The notes under the pieces are model-generated. The model had not been told where the DNA came from. It did not search any database and saw nothing but the letters and a program-made list of their open reading frames with translations. This document shows, piece by piece, positions 44,936-54,008 of a DNA stretch of 64,000 nt. The position numbers and the translations under genes were made by a program. The first letter of the stretch is position 1. Each line of letters starts with the position of its first letter. This DNA is from Burkholderia sp. GAS332 (lineage in GTDB: Bacteria; Pseudomonadota; Gammaproteobacteria; Burkholderiales; Burkholderiaceae). The DNA is taken from NCBI GenBank assembly GCA_900142905.1, contig FSRV01000002.1, positions 3,162,001 to 3,226,000 of the forward strand, read 5' to 3'.

Positions 44936-45901
44936 ATGCCCAAAATCGTCGCTATTTTTGCCTTGCCAGGGGTTCAACTTCTTGACGTCTCCGGACCGCT
45001 TGATGTGTTCGCCCAAGCCAACGTTGAAGCGCGCAAGGAGTTCTATGCACTAAGGATCGTTGCCGGCGAGTCGGGTCCGATTCGAAGTTCTTCCGGCGCG
45101 CGACTACTGGCGGATTGGGTCGCTCCAGATGTGGATGAACGCATCGACACGCTGCTCGTAGCAGGCGCGCCCAACGCTGGACAGGTCACGCTTTCCGCCA
45201 ACATTGTGGCGTGGTTACGCTCGACGGCCATACGCAGTCGGCGGTACGGTTCAATATGCACTGGCGCCTTTTTTCTAGCGTCAACCGGCCTGCTGGACGG
45301 ACGCCATCTTACGACTCACTGGGCGGTAGCCGAGGCCTTAGCCGAGGCACATCCCTCGCTGACGATCGACGAAGACGCACTGTACGTGCGGGATGGAAAA
45401 CTGCGCACCGCTGCCGGCGTAACGGCCGGGTTGGACCTTGCTTTGGCCTTGGTCGAAGAAGACCTCGGCCGTGAAGTGGCAAGGCGCGTTGCCGCTCAGT
45501 TGGTGATGTTTTTCAAGCGCCCCGGAGGACAGTTGCAATTCAGCCAGAAGGGCGAGGCATGTCCTGTGGGACGCTCCGTTTTACAGGAGGTACAGCGATG
45601 GGTCGCAGCCAACCCGGAGCTCGATCACAACGTAGCGGATCTGGCAAAGCATGCGGGGATAAGCCCTCGCCACTTCGCACGACTCTTTCATGCTGAAGTC
45701 GGGATGACGCCCGCCGCGTGGGTGGAGGCGGCGCGTATGTCTGCGGCTCGCAAGCTACTGGAGAAGGGGCAAGACACCCCGAAACAGGTCGCTGCGAAGT
45801 GCGGCTACGCCAACGTCGATACATTGAGGCGGACATTTTCTAAACATGTCGGCGTCACGCCGGCTGAATATCGCAAACGCCACGCGCCCACGCCAGATTG
45901 A
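44936..45901 (+). CDS. GlxA-type regulator (DJ-1/PfpI domain fused to AraC HTH)
   Basis: 321 residues. Residues 1-190 are a DJ-1/PfpI-like domain (KIVAIFALPGVQLLDVSGPLDVFAQAN, and YGSICTGAFFLASTGLLDGRHLTTHW with the nucleophile-elbow Cys). Residues ~215-321 are an AraC HTH domain (VADLAKHAGISPRHFARLFHAEVGMTPAAWVE, then CGYANVDTLRRTFSKHVGVTPAEYR). GlxA regulators sense small amines or amides in several bacteria. The divergent HD-domain gene is the obvious candidate target. Confidence 0.88.
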   Translation: MPKIVAIFALPGVQLLDVSGPLDVFAQANVEARKEFYALRIVAGESGPIRSSSGARLLADWVAPDVDERIDTLLVAGAPNAGQVTLSANIVAWLRSTAIRSRRYGSICTGAFFLASTGLLDGRHLTTHWAVAEALAEAHPSLTIDEDALYVRDGKLRTAAGVTAGLDLALALVEEDLGREVARRVAAQLVMFFKRPGGQLQFSQKGEACPVGRSVLQEVQRWVAANPELDHNVADLAKHAGISPRHFARLFHAEVGMTPAAWVEAARMSAARKLLEKGQDTPKQVAAKCGYANVDTLRRTFSKHVGVTPAEYRKRHAPTPD

Positions 45902-46049
45902 GTCCCGGGCACGCTTCGGGGGTTCTTTATCGAAGCGATGAGAACGTTCAATTGTTCTTTTCCCGATCCTCCCCGCATTATGCAGACGTAGGGCGAAATG
46001 ACTGGTATGGAGTGTTGTCTGAAGCGCAGTACCCGGTCCTTGGCCCCAG

Positions 46050-46064
46050 CTATAGCAACGATAG
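46050..46064 (+). promoter_or_regulatory. Possible metal-regulator box upstream of the Nramp gene
   Basis: CTAT-AGCAACG-ATAG, an imperfect palindrome containing ATAGCAA as in enteric MntR boxes, 28 bases before the mntH-like start. Weak match, offered only as a lead. Confidence 0.25.
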
Positions 46065-46091
46065 TCTGTTTCAAGCGAGAGGATTTCTGCG

Positions 46092-47405
46092 ATGAGTACA
46101 CCAGCCGCACGCCTGGGGATGACCGAACGAACCACGCTGGCCATCGGCGAAGTTCTGGCTGGGCGCAAGGCCGGCATCCGCTCCACCTTGCTGTTTGCCG
46201 GCCCGGCTGTCGTGGCTTCCATCGCGTACATGGACCCGGGCAATTTCGCCACGAACCTTCAGGCAGGAGCCCGGTACGGCTACTCGCTGTTGTGGGTCGT
46301 GCTGGCTGCCAACATCATCGCCATGCTGTTCCAGGCACTGTCGGCAAGACTGGGCATCGTTACGAACCGCAATCTCGCGGAGATGTCCCGCGAGCACTTT
46401 CCGGCTCCCGTGGTCTATGCCATGTGGGGCATCAGCGAGATCGCGGCAATGGCGACGGATCTCGCCGAGTTTCTCGGCGGCGCGATTGGCCTGGCCCTGC
46501 TGTTTCACCTGCCTCTGCTCGTCGGCATGGCAGTGACCGGACTCGTTACCTACGCGATTCTGATGGCCGAGAAGCAAGGCTTCCGCCCGATCGAGCTGGT
46601 TATCGGCGGTCTCATTGGCGCTATTGCCCTGTCGTATGTGATCGAACTGGCGATTGTCCACGTCGCGTGGGGAGCCGCGGCGCACGGAACGTTCGTACCG
46701 CAGTTGCATGGTTCAGGGGCGCTCGGTGTCGCCGTCGGCATTATCGGCGCCACGGTGATGCCCCACGCCATCTACCTGCACTCCGGCCTGACACAGAATC
46801 GCGCACCCGCGCGCACCGATGCCGCGCGCAGCAGGCTGGTCCGCTTCTCGAACCGTGAAGTTGTCATCGCGCTGACGCTCGCCGGTCTCGTCAACATGGC
46901 AATGGTCATCATGGCGTCCGGCGCTTTTCACGCGGGTCACCCTGAGGTGGCCGAGATCGAGACGGCCTATCACACACTGACGCCTTTGCTCGGCGCAGGC
47001 GCGGCCGGGGTCTTCCTGATTTCGTTGCTGGCCTCGGGCGTTTCGAGTTCGGTGGTCGGAACGATGGCGGGGCAAATGATCATGCAAGGCTTCGTGGGTT
47101 TTCGTCTTCCAGTCTGGCTGCGCCGTCTTGCGACGATGCTGCCCGCATTCGTTGTCGTGGCGTTGGGTGTGAACGCAACCGATGCGCTTGTCTACAGCCA
47201 GGTGGTGCTGAGCTTTGCGCTGCCGGTGCCGATGATTGCGCTCGTGATCTTTACCAGCCGGCGCGACATCATGGGCGCGTTCGTGAACAGCCGGGTGGTA
47301 TCCGTCGCCGCGATTCTGGGGACCGCGACGATTCTGGTCCTTAACGCTATCTTGCTGCTGCAGACGTTTGACGTTGCTATACCGGGAATCCCGGCTGCCG
47401 GTTGA
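46092..47405 (+). CDS. mntH: Nramp family divalent metal (Mn2+) transporter
   Basis: 437 residues with about 11 membrane segments. The Nramp signatures are complete: AYMDPGNFATN in helix 1 (metal ligands Asp and Asn) and GATVMPHAIYLHSGL in helix 6 (Met and His environment). SEIAAMATDLAEFLGGAIGL is the conserved third segment. It is a proton-coupled importer of Mn2+ and related ions in the inner membrane. GAGAGGA precedes the start. I looked for a yybP-ykoY manganese riboswitch upstream and did not see one. Confidence 0.9.
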   Translation: MSTPAARLGMTERTTLAIGEVLAGRKAGIRSTLLFAGPAVVASIAYMDPGNFATNLQAGARYGYSLLWVVLAANIIAMLFQALSARLGIVTNRNLAEMSREHFPAPVVYAMWGISEIAAMATDLAEFLGGAIGLALLFHLPLLVGMAVTGLVTYAILMAEKQGFRPIELVIGGLIGAIALSYVIELAIVHVAWGAAAHGTFVPQLHGSGALGVAVGIIGATVMPHAIYLHSGLTQNRAPARTDAARSRLVRFSNREVVIALTLAGLVNMAMVIMASGAFHAGHPEVAEIETAYHTLTPLLGAGAAGVFLISLLASGVSSSVVGTMAGQMIMQGFVGFRLPVWLRRLATMLPAFVVVALGVNATDALVYSQVVLSFALPVPMIALVIFTSRRDIMGAFVNSRVVSVAAILGTATILVLNAILLLQTFDVAIPGIPAAG

Positions 47406-47876
47406 TTCGCCGAGTTCGTGAGTAAAGATTTCCCTATAGCCGACAGTGGGCGGCCGGGACGGGCAACACAATCTAACTCCCGTCTCTTCCCATCTCTTGT
47501 TTGGGAGTTTGCAATGAAGACCGCTCAAAGCCGCGTTAAATCGGCGGATTGCGGGAGCGGAAGAGATGCGCCGGGACACTCCGGGAACGTCCTGGCGGAA
47601 GGCAGCCGACTCCAACCACTAACCGGACAACCCCGCCAAGTTTGACTCCCACCCCGCTGGACCACCGCGCACCCATCAGCCTACCCACGCCTCACACGAT
47701 AGCTAAAAACTATTAATTAAAATGGACGTATCGCGCGTCAAAAAATGTCTCTGGCGACGCCGGAGTTGCTGGGTCCCTGCTCGCAGCTAACGCCGCTTGG
47801 GAATCGATGCGCGCGGCTGCCGCACACACGTCCCCAAGAGAGAAATACGCGCCCAATCATTGCCATCATACGTATC
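47406..47876. other. Intergenic, about 470 bp before the AbiE operator
   Basis: No convincing gene; one 75-codon frame lacks a good start and domain. The stretch becomes AT-rich towards the AbiE operator. Confidence 0.4.
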
Positions 47877-47943
47877 GACCGAAAAATTCCGCATTTTTCG
47901 GACAAATCTTGAGATTGTCCAAAAAATGATGCATATTTCGGAC
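47877..47943. promoter_or_regulatory. AbiE operator: four copies of one half-site
   Basis: The motif ATTTTTCGGAC or close variants occurs four times in alternating orientation: 47877-47887 (inverted), 47893-47903 (direct), 47916-47927 (inverted, one change) and 47932-47943 (direct, one change). They make two palindromes, the first with perfect 9-bp arms and a 5-base spacer. AbiEi antitoxins are known to repress their own operon by binding inverted repeats just upstream, and this is exactly that position. Confidence 0.7.
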
Positions 47944-48609
47944 ATGAACACTTTACCCAAAGAAACTGACCTGCGCGCGCGGATTCTCGAACGCATCGCC
48001 TCCGATCCAGATGCGGTCTGGACCCCGGCTGATTTCGCTCATCTCGGTAGCCGCGCCGCAGTCGACAAGACGCTGCAGCGGCTTGTCGCTTCCGGCGACC
48101 TGCGCCGCATCGATCGTGGTCTCTACGATCGGCCGAGAAGAAGCCAGCTCACCAGGCGGGAAGTTGTTCCTGATTATCGAGCAGTCATCCGGGCCGTCAC
48201 GCGTCGAGGCAACGCCCGCTTCGTAGTCGACGGCATGACGGCCGCAAACGACCTTGGACTGACCACCGCTGTGCCGGCGCGCATCGAAGTCCTCACGGAC
48301 GCCCGTCTCAAGCCGGTCAAACTCGGCAACCAAGAAATTCATTTCAAACCAGCAGCGGCAAGTCGCCTGTTCTGGGCGAGCCGGCCAGCCATGCGCGTGG
48401 TACAGGCTCTCCACTGGCTGCAGGACGTGCTGTCCGATCCCCAGGAGCGGACACGCACAGCGGACGTTCTTCGCCGGATCATGGCCGATCCGGAATACGG
48501 CGAGGCCATCCGGACCGACCTGTGCGATGGATGGTCAGCACTCCCGATCTGGATGCAAGCGTTCCTGCGTAACCTCGTCAAGCCGTCCGACAGGGAGGAC
48601 AAACAGTGA
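47944..48609 (+). CDS. abiEi: Type IV toxin-antitoxin antitoxin AbiEi
   Basis: 221 residues from ATG 47944, directly after the operator repeats; ATGs at 47926 and 47929 are alternatives that would place the start inside the operator. The N-terminal winged helix (LRARILERIASDPDAVWTPADFAHLGSRAAVDKTLQRLVASGDLRRIDRGLYDRP) is the DUF6088/AbiEi_4-like antitoxin HTH. The C-terminal part (ARFVVDGMTAANDLGLTTAVPARIEVLTDARLKPVKLG) is the AbiEi antitoxin domain. It represses its operon and neutralises AbiEii without forming a stable complex. The stop overlaps the toxin start by four bases (GTGA). Confidence 0.87.
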   Translation: MNTLPKETDLRARILERIASDPDAVWTPADFAHLGSRAAVDKTLQRLVASGDLRRIDRGLYDRPRRSQLTRREVVPDYRAVIRAVTRRGNARFVVDGMTAANDLGLTTAVPARIEVLTDARLKPVKLGNQEIHFKPAAASRLFWASRPAMRVVQALHWLQDVLSDPQERTRTADVLRRIMADPEYGEAIRTDLCDGWSALPIWMQAFLRNLVKPSDREDKQ

Positions 48610-49649
48610 CCGCAGACACCTACAGACAAATCATCGAAGCACCACCTCGCGACCGGCTCGACCTCTTTCTAACCGCGGCCAATAGGCTCGGCACGCCGGT
48701 TGGTAACATCGAAAAGGACTTCTGGGTCTGCTGGACACTCGATGTGCTTTATCATCGCCTACCCGCTGATGCCCCGAGGTTGTTATTCAAGGGCGGCACG
48801 TCCCTGTCCAAGGCTCATGGGCTTATCCAGCGCTTCTCGGAAGACATTGACGTCACCGTGTTCCGGGACGATCTCGATGAGTCCGCCTCCATCGAAGAAT
48901 TGCAAGTGCTCTCCGGGAAACAACGCAGAGCGAGGCTCGACAAGATCCGGGACGCCTGTCGCACCTACATCACCGGCCCGCTTCGGGAAGCCTTGGCCGC
49001 CGAACTTGCACACGATGCTAACGGCACAGGACGTATCGAGGTAGACCCAGACGACCAAGATGGCCAGACGCTGCTGGTGTGGTATCCAGAGGTAGAACCT
49101 CGCGGCAGGGCATACATTAGGCCCGCAGTGAGGATCGAATCCGGGGCAAAATCAGCACTCGATCCTCATCAACCAGCGCTCGTTCGCCCCTATGTCGCGG
49201 CCGATATCCCCGGCCTTGATCTCGATGTACCTAGTGTTACAACGATCGAAGCAGGCAGAACCCTCTGGGACAAAATGGTTATCGCTCACGGCCTCCGCCG
49301 CTGGTACGAACGGCGCGGCGTCTTGCGACAGGAGGGGCAGCGTATCTCTCGCCATTACTACGATCTCCACTGTCTGCTAAACACGGAGACTGGACGAGCA
49401 GCCTTGTCGGATTTCGAACTTTCCGCCGATTGCGTCCGCCATGCCCGAATGTTCTTCGACCGTACTGATTTCGATCTCGCATCCGCCGAACCTGGTTCCT
49501 TTGCAATTGCCCCAACAGATGGAATGGTGAACGCACTGCAACGCGACTACGAAAACACGGCACCCATGATATTTGGAACTCCGCCCGCGTTTGACGACAT
49601 CCTGACATCCATCCGTGCACTGGATGCCAAAGTCAATCGGCACCGTTGA
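48606..49649 (+). CDS. abiEii: Type IV toxin AbiEii, nucleotidyltransferase
   Basis: 347 residues from GTG 48606 with GGGAGGA upstream. The nucleotidyltransferase signature is FKGGTSLSKAHGLIQRFSEDIDVTV (GGTSLS 62-67, then SEDID 78-82), as in AbiEii/AbiGii toxins, which add nucleotides to tRNA acceptor ends and stop growth during phage infection. The later KMVIAHGLRRWYERRG supplies the conserved lysine region, and RISRHYYDLHCLL is typical of the family. Translation is coupled to the antitoxin. A complete, probably functional abortive-infection pair. Confidence 0.88.
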   Translation: MTADTYRQIIEAPPRDRLDLFLTAANRLGTPVGNIEKDFWVCWTLDVLYHRLPADAPRLLFKGGTSLSKAHGLIQRFSEDIDVTVFRDDLDESASIEELQVLSGKQRRARLDKIRDACRTYITGPLREALAAELAHDANGTGRIEVDPDDQDGQTLLVWYPEVEPRGRAYIRPAVRIESGAKSALDPHQPALVRPYVAADIPGLDLDVPSVTTIEAGRTLWDKMVIAHGLRRWYERRGVLRQEGQRISRHYYDLHCLLNTETGRAALSDFELSADCVRHARMFFDRTDFDLASAEPGSFAIAPTDGMVNALQRDYENTAPMIFGTPPAFDDILTSIRALDAKVNRHR

Positions 49650-50154
49650 GCGTCACCGCCAACCGCTACCGCGACGCCTAACAGATCCTAATCCGCAACG
49701 TTTCAGGCTCAATAGCCCTAAAGCGAATGGCAATGTGAGCGATACAGGTCATGACACATCCAATCGATAGTGTTCCTCGACCGCGATGCGACGTCGCATT
49801 CGATAGGAATCGACATACCTAACCCCAGTGGGACGGCTGCCCTAGGTCAACCTTACGAACAACCCGATCCCGAACGTTTTTCCTACATTTGAGCTGGACG
49901 GTTTGCTGGGTCGGGGTCATCGCAGCGGCTGCGTATCGTCAACTATCGATCGACTTGTCAAAAGGCGACGCGCTGAGATAAATTAACGGCACCGCCGCTT
50001 CATGGTCGGCGTGCTGCCCCACCCTTCAGGCCCTTGAGGCCGCAGCGAAATGGCTCAACCATGTTCAATTGACTAATTTCACTGAAACCCTTTTCCGGGC
50101 ATCAGGGATGGCGGGTGGGTGTCTCTGATGCAACCTTGATTAAGGGACGGAAAA
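49650..50154. other. Intergenic, about 505 bp
   Basis: Separates the AbiE pair from the 548-aa gene. No gene or repeat seen; base composition is less GC-rich than the flanking core genes. Confidence 0.4.
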
Positions 50155-51801
50155 GTGACGACCTATACCATCCCCGTTGAGGAACTGCACGAAGGTGCTT
50201 TGCGTCAGGCAAAGCGCTTACGCGACTGCATGGAGATTCCCCTCACGTACGCAAAAGACGTGCTTGCGCGAGGTCCGTATCGTTGCAACGGCTGGAACGA
50301 TCTGCGCGCGCGCATTGATAAGCACAGGTTCGACGAACATGTCACCCGACTTGCGTCCCTACCCACCTGTCGCGCCGCAATCGAGTATTTCTCACAGAAC
50401 ATCGACGAGATCGCTCGCTCTCTAAGTCGCCAACTTCTGACAAACGCGAACCTTGCGGGCCTATATCAGATTGCCGCCAAAGTCTTCTCGGTAACTCCGA
50501 CAAAGCACTCTGTCAACGATATCGCTCCTGCCCTACCGGTGTCGGATTGGGCTGGATCAGGAATCGGTCCTGATCAGTGGGCTGTAATGTACGCCTCGAC
50601 AAAAATAAACGACGTCCAGTTTCTTCTGGTGGCAACTCGTGTGTACATGCCAGCCTGTTTCAATTTTCCTGAACACATGACAGCCGAGCCATGGCTCGCC
50701 GAACCAATAGGGGAAAAGTACCGGATTATGTGGTCCGATATCCGGCGTTGGTACAACGTCGCGTTAACGTACCTGACCGTTGACGATGACGACCTCGAGC
50801 TCACATTGCCAGAAGAACCTTTGCTGGACAAACGCATGGAGGACCACAAGGCTTGGTTCGAACTGGCAACTCGCCAGTTGGATAGCGAGGGACGTTACAG
50901 CGACGAGGACGCTTTGCAGCCTTACGTGACAGAAAAGGGCTCCTACCTGATCTTTGGCTTTCCTACCGCGCTTCCCGCTGCTCAATGGCCGGGCCCGGAT
51001 CTCTCGACATCCCATGCTTTCGGGCTGCGCGACGGGCTGTTGACTATCAACGGTCAGCTCGTCTGCCTTGATGTGGCACCACTCGGGCCAGATTTAGAGA
51101 CTGACCTCGATGGTGAGTATGCCAGCGCGCTGCTCGCAAGTACCTTTGCGCACCCGTATTGCGAAATCGAAGCATTCCTACGAACGAACCCAAAGCAAGT
51201 GCTTGTCATCCGGCCAGCGTTCCATTTCGATGTCGACCGCTTTCTCCGAGTCGAGCTGCATGCCACAGAGGACAAAGAGATTCTGGTCCTCAAAAGTGAC
51301 AACACAGCCGTCGCGTCATCTGTTATCGAGGGCGTGGCCAGGCACAATCTGAAATGCTTCACTACGCAATTCGGCGGACAGGCTTTCATCATGGAACTGG
51401 ATGTGAGCGACCACGAAGATCTTCGGGGTCTCAGCATTGCATTCGAATTGATCGGAGCGGATTACTTCCAGTGCAATAACCTGATCCGAAAGACAGTTAC
51501 TGCCCGTCGACAAGACCGGCTCACACTATATGTCGAAGTCAGCCCCGTGTTAATGACGCTCATTGAGCGAATCGGAAAGAAGATCATTCTTGGCGCTGTG
51601 CAATACGGGCTAGTCATTCACCGACCGGTCGGCTTTACCACTGGACTGGAGCGTGTACCGAAGTGGACAGAGACGCTCTTGCCTGTGTGTAAGTCTGTTG
51701 TTGACTCGTTCGAGCGGCCCCTACCTGCAGGCGAGACCCTCTCACTGTTCGACATGTTCCGCCACATGCGGCGTACACGCTACCGACGCGACAATTTCTA
51801 A
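50155..51801 (+). CDS. 548-aa protein of unknown function in the AbiE accessory region
   Basis: Starts at GTG 50155 with AGGGACGG upstream. Soluble, no signal peptide. The N-terminal ~45 residues (ALRQAKRLRDCMEIPLTYAKDVLA, then YRCNGWNDLRARI) resemble a short helical motif seen at the ends of some plasmid-borne and glyoxalase-superfamily proteins, of the 'LRxxLxxxGxxLSHSxALELxAxxxGxxxWNxL' kind. The remaining 500 residues match nothing I know. Acidic patches (TVDDDDLELTLPEEP) and alternating strands suggest a large alpha/beta protein. It lies downstream of AbiE with a strong terminator after it and codon use less GC-biased than kdp, all suggesting horizontal acquisition. Confidence 0.6.
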   Translation: MTTYTIPVEELHEGALRQAKRLRDCMEIPLTYAKDVLARGPYRCNGWNDLRARIDKHRFDEHVTRLASLPTCRAAIEYFSQNIDEIARSLSRQLLTNANLAGLYQIAAKVFSVTPTKHSVNDIAPALPVSDWAGSGIGPDQWAVMYASTKINDVQFLLVATRVYMPACFNFPEHMTAEPWLAEPIGEKYRIMWSDIRRWYNVALTYLTVDDDDLELTLPEEPLLDKRMEDHKAWFELATRQLDSEGRYSDEDALQPYVTEKGSYLIFGFPTALPAAQWPGPDLSTSHAFGLRDGLLTINGQLVCLDVAPLGPDLETDLDGEYASALLASTFAHPYCEIEAFLRTNPKQVLVIRPAFHFDVDRFLRVELHATEDKEILVLKSDNTAVASSVIEGVARHNLKCFTTQFGGQAFIMELDVSDHEDLRGLSIAFELIGADYFQCNNLIRKTVTARRQDRLTLYVEVSPVLMTLIERIGKKIILGAVQYGLVIHRPVGFTTGLERVPKWTETLLPVCKSVVDSFERPLPAGETLSLFDMFRHMRRTRYRRDNF

Positions 51802-51821
51802 TCTTCGATAGCCAGTGGAAT

Positions 51822-51846
51822 AAGGCCGGGGCTTGGCCCCGGTCTT
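51822..51846 (+). terminator. Strong hairpin terminator
   Basis: Arms of 11 bp (51822-51832 and 51836-51846, one G-U) with a 3-base TTG loop, 20 bases after the stop of the 548-aa gene. It separates the accessory region from the kdp operon. Confidence 0.7.
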
Positions 51847-51919
51847 GCAACCTTCAAGCGGGTTAGCTCAACCAATCTTAACGCCGTCTTAACTACGCGC
51901 CGCCAAATTCAGCGCCGTC

Positions 51920-51935
51920 TTTATATCGCTTTAAG
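51920..51935 (+). promoter_or_regulatory. Probable KdpE binding site
   Basis: TTTATA-TCGC-TTTAAG, close to the two T-rich half-sites of the E. coli KdpE box. It is preceded by CGCCGTCTT direct repeats at 51882-51890 and 51913-51921. It lies about 140 bp before kdpF. Confidence 0.5.
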
Positions 51936-52072
51936 TACAGTGCGGGTCAATTTCCCAACGTGAGCCCGTGTATGCGTTCTCCGATCTATTTCCTTTCCTC
52001 AGCCGCCACAACATGTGGCGTTTCCGGTCCACTACGCCCCGGCCATGTCGGCCACAGTGGAGGGCACAGCTC

Positions 52073-52153
52073 ATGACCGCACTGGCCGGCATTCTCAGCG
52101 CGGCGCTGTTCGCCTATTTGATCTACGCGCTCATCAAGCCTGAAAAATTCTGA
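52073..52153 (+). CDS. kdpF: Potassium-transporting ATPase small subunit KdpF
   Basis: 26 residues, one membrane helix, ending YLIYALIKPEKF, the diagnostic KdpF tail. GGAGGG lies eight bases before the ATG. A longer in-frame reading from 51968 exists, but the upstream residues are not family-like. KdpF stabilises the KdpABC complex in the inner membrane. Confidence 0.8.
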   Translation: MTALAGILSAALFAYLIYALIKPEKF

Positions 52154-52199
52154 CCGGTCACGCCGGCAATTTTCATTTTCTAAGAAAGCAGACAGACCT

Positions 52200-52283
52200 A
52201 TGAACGACCTTATCTTCCTCGTTGTGCCCCTGGTGTTCTTCGCGCTCACCGCCGGATTCGTTGTCGGTCTGGATCTGATCTGA
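52200..52283 (+). CDS. 27-aa single-helix membrane peptide between kdpF and kdpA
   Basis: MNDLIFLVVPLVFFALTAGF and seven more residues make one membrane helix with a short acidic N-terminus and a C-terminal GLDLI. The stop is 12 bases before kdpA, inside its ribosome-site region (TGAGAGGAAA), so translation may be coupled. Similar micro-ORFs near kdpF are present in other genomes as I recall, usually before rather than after kdpF. Function unknown; possibly a second KdpF-like accessory subunit. Confidence 0.6.
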   Translation: MNDLIFLVVPLVFFALTAGFVVGLDLI

Positions 52284-52295
52284 GAGGAAACTCAC

Positions 52296-53999
52296 ATGCT
52301 CGACGATCTCTTTCAATTCATCCTGCTCTTTGCCGCGATGACGGTTCTGGCCGTGCTGATGGGCAAATGGCTGGCGCGGGTGTTCACCCGCGAGCGCCAC
52401 AGCGCGCCGGAGCGTTGCTCCTACGCCCTGCTGGGTATCGATCCGGGCGAGCGCATGTCGTGGCTGCGCTACAGCATGGCCTTGTTGCTTAGCAATGCGG
52501 CCATGATGCTGCTCGGCTATCTGCTGCTGCGCGTGCAGGCGCTGCTGCCTTTCGATGCGTTACAGCGCGCCTCGCAAACGCCCGATCAGGCCTTCAATAC
52601 GGCGGCGTCTTTTGTAACCAACACCAATTGGCAGTCCTACTCGGGTGAAAGCAGCCTCTCAAACTTCTCGCAGATGGCGGTCGTTACCTTTCTGATGATG
52701 ATCAGCGCGGCTACCGGCGTCGCTGCTTGCGCGGGTTTCATCCGCGGCCTGAGCCGCCGCAGCACGGCCGACATCGGCAACTACTGGGTCGACTTCACGC
52801 GTGTGCTGTACCGGGTGCTGTTGCCGCTTTCGCTTCTCATGGCGCTCGTCTATGTCTGGCAGGGTATGCCGCAGACACTGACCAGCGAGGCGGTCGTCAC
52901 CACGCTCGAAGGCGCCAAACAGCACATCGTGATGGGGCCGGTGGCCAGCCTCGAATCGATCAAGCATATCGGCACGAATGGCGGCGGTTTCTTCGGCATG
53001 AACGCCGCGCATCCCTATGAGAATCCGACGCCCTTGACCAACACGCTGCACATGCTGTGCATGCTGCTGATCCCGTCGGCGCTGACCTATACCTTCGGCA
53101 GCATGCTGTTGCGCCGTCGTCAGGGCTGGGCCTTCTTTGCGGCCTTCGCGGTGATGTTCGTGGTGTGCGTGGGTCTGATTTACGGCGGCGAGCGCGGCGG
53201 CAATCCGCACTTCGCATCGTTCGGCGTCGACCAGCAGCCCAGCGCGCTACAGGCTGGCGGCAACATGGAAGGCAAGGAACTGCGCTTCGGTATCGGCCAG
53301 ACCAGTATGTTCGTCGGCGTGACCACGGCGGCCACGACCGGCTCGGTCGACGCGATGCACGATTCGCTGATGCCCATCGGCGGCATGATCCCGATTGCCG
53401 AGATGATGTTGAACAACGTGTTCGGCGGCGATGGCGTGGGATTCATCAATCTCATCACGTTTGCGATTCTGACGGTCTTCCTCGTCAGCATGATGATCGG
53501 CCGCACGCCCGAGTTTCTCGGCAAGAAAATCGAGGCGCGCGAGATGAAGCTCGTGATGATCGCGGTGCTCGCGCATCCGCTCTCGATCCTCGCGTTCACC
53601 GCGTTCGCGGCACTGTGGCCGGGCACGCCGGCGAGCCTCGCCAACCTCGGGCCGCACGGCTTCAGCGAGGTGCTGTACGCCTATACGTCCGGCACCGCCA
53701 ACAACGGCTCGGCTTTCGCCGGCCTGAACGCCAACACGCCGTTCTTCAATACGACGATCGGTCTCGCGATGCTGTTTGGCCGCTATTTCACCCTGCTGCC
53801 CATGCTGGCCGTCGCGGGTTCGCTCGCCATGAAGCGAAGCGTGCCGGAAGGCGCGGGCACCTTGCCGACTGCGACACCGCTGTTCACCGGCCTGCTGGTA
53901 TTCGTGGTGGTGCTGGTGGGTGGCCTCACGTTCTTCCCGGCGCTCGCGCTGGGCCCGATAGTCGAGCATCTGATGCTGACGAGCGGTCAACTGTTCTAA
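52296..53999 (+). CDS. kdpA: Potassium-transporting ATPase subunit A
   Basis: 567 residues, slightly longer than the usual ~557, with ten or more membrane helices. The four selectivity-filter loops are all present: [40 protein letters not shown] and [21 protein letters not shown] sits eight bases before the ATG. KdpA is the K+-binding channel-like subunit of the high-affinity Kdp P-type ATPase, used under potassium starvation. The next gene is kdpC, not kdpB, which departs from the normal order. Confidence 0.95.
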   Translation: MLDDLFQFILLFAAMTVLAVLMGKWLARVFTRERHSAPERCSYALLGIDPGERMSWLRYSMALLLSNAAMMLLGYLLLRVQALLPFDALQRASQTPDQAFNTAASFVTNTNWQSYSGESSLSNFSQMAVVTFLMMISAATGVAACAGFIRGLSRRSTADIGNYWVDFTRVLYRVLLPLSLLMALVYVWQGMPQTLTSEAVVTTLEGAKQHIVMGPVASLESIKHIGTNGGGFFGMNAAHPYENPTPLTNTLHMLCMLLIPSALTYTFGSMLLRRRQGWAFFAAFAVMFVVCVGLIYGGERGGNPHFASFGVDQQPSALQAGGNMEGKELRFGIGQTSMFVGVTTAATTGSVDAMHDSLMPIGGMIPIAEMMLNNVFGGDGVGFINLITFAILTVFLVSMMIGRTPEFLGKKIEAREMKLVMIAVLAHPLSILAFTAFAALWPGTPASLANLGPHGFSEVLYAYTSGTANNGSAFAGLNANTPFFNTTIGLAMLFGRYFTLLPMLAVAGSLAMKRSVPEGAGTLPTATPLFTGLLVFVVVLVGGLTFFPALALGPIVEHLMLTSGQLF

Positions 54000-54008
54000 G
54001 GACACTCC

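Noticed and set aside
45902..46091. Manganese (yybP-ykoY) riboswitch upstream of the Nramp gene
   Set aside because: I searched for the conserved paired loops and did not find them.
47418..47645. 75-codon frame downstream of the Nramp gene
   Set aside because: Mixed low-complexity sequence without a ribosome site; not supported as a gene.
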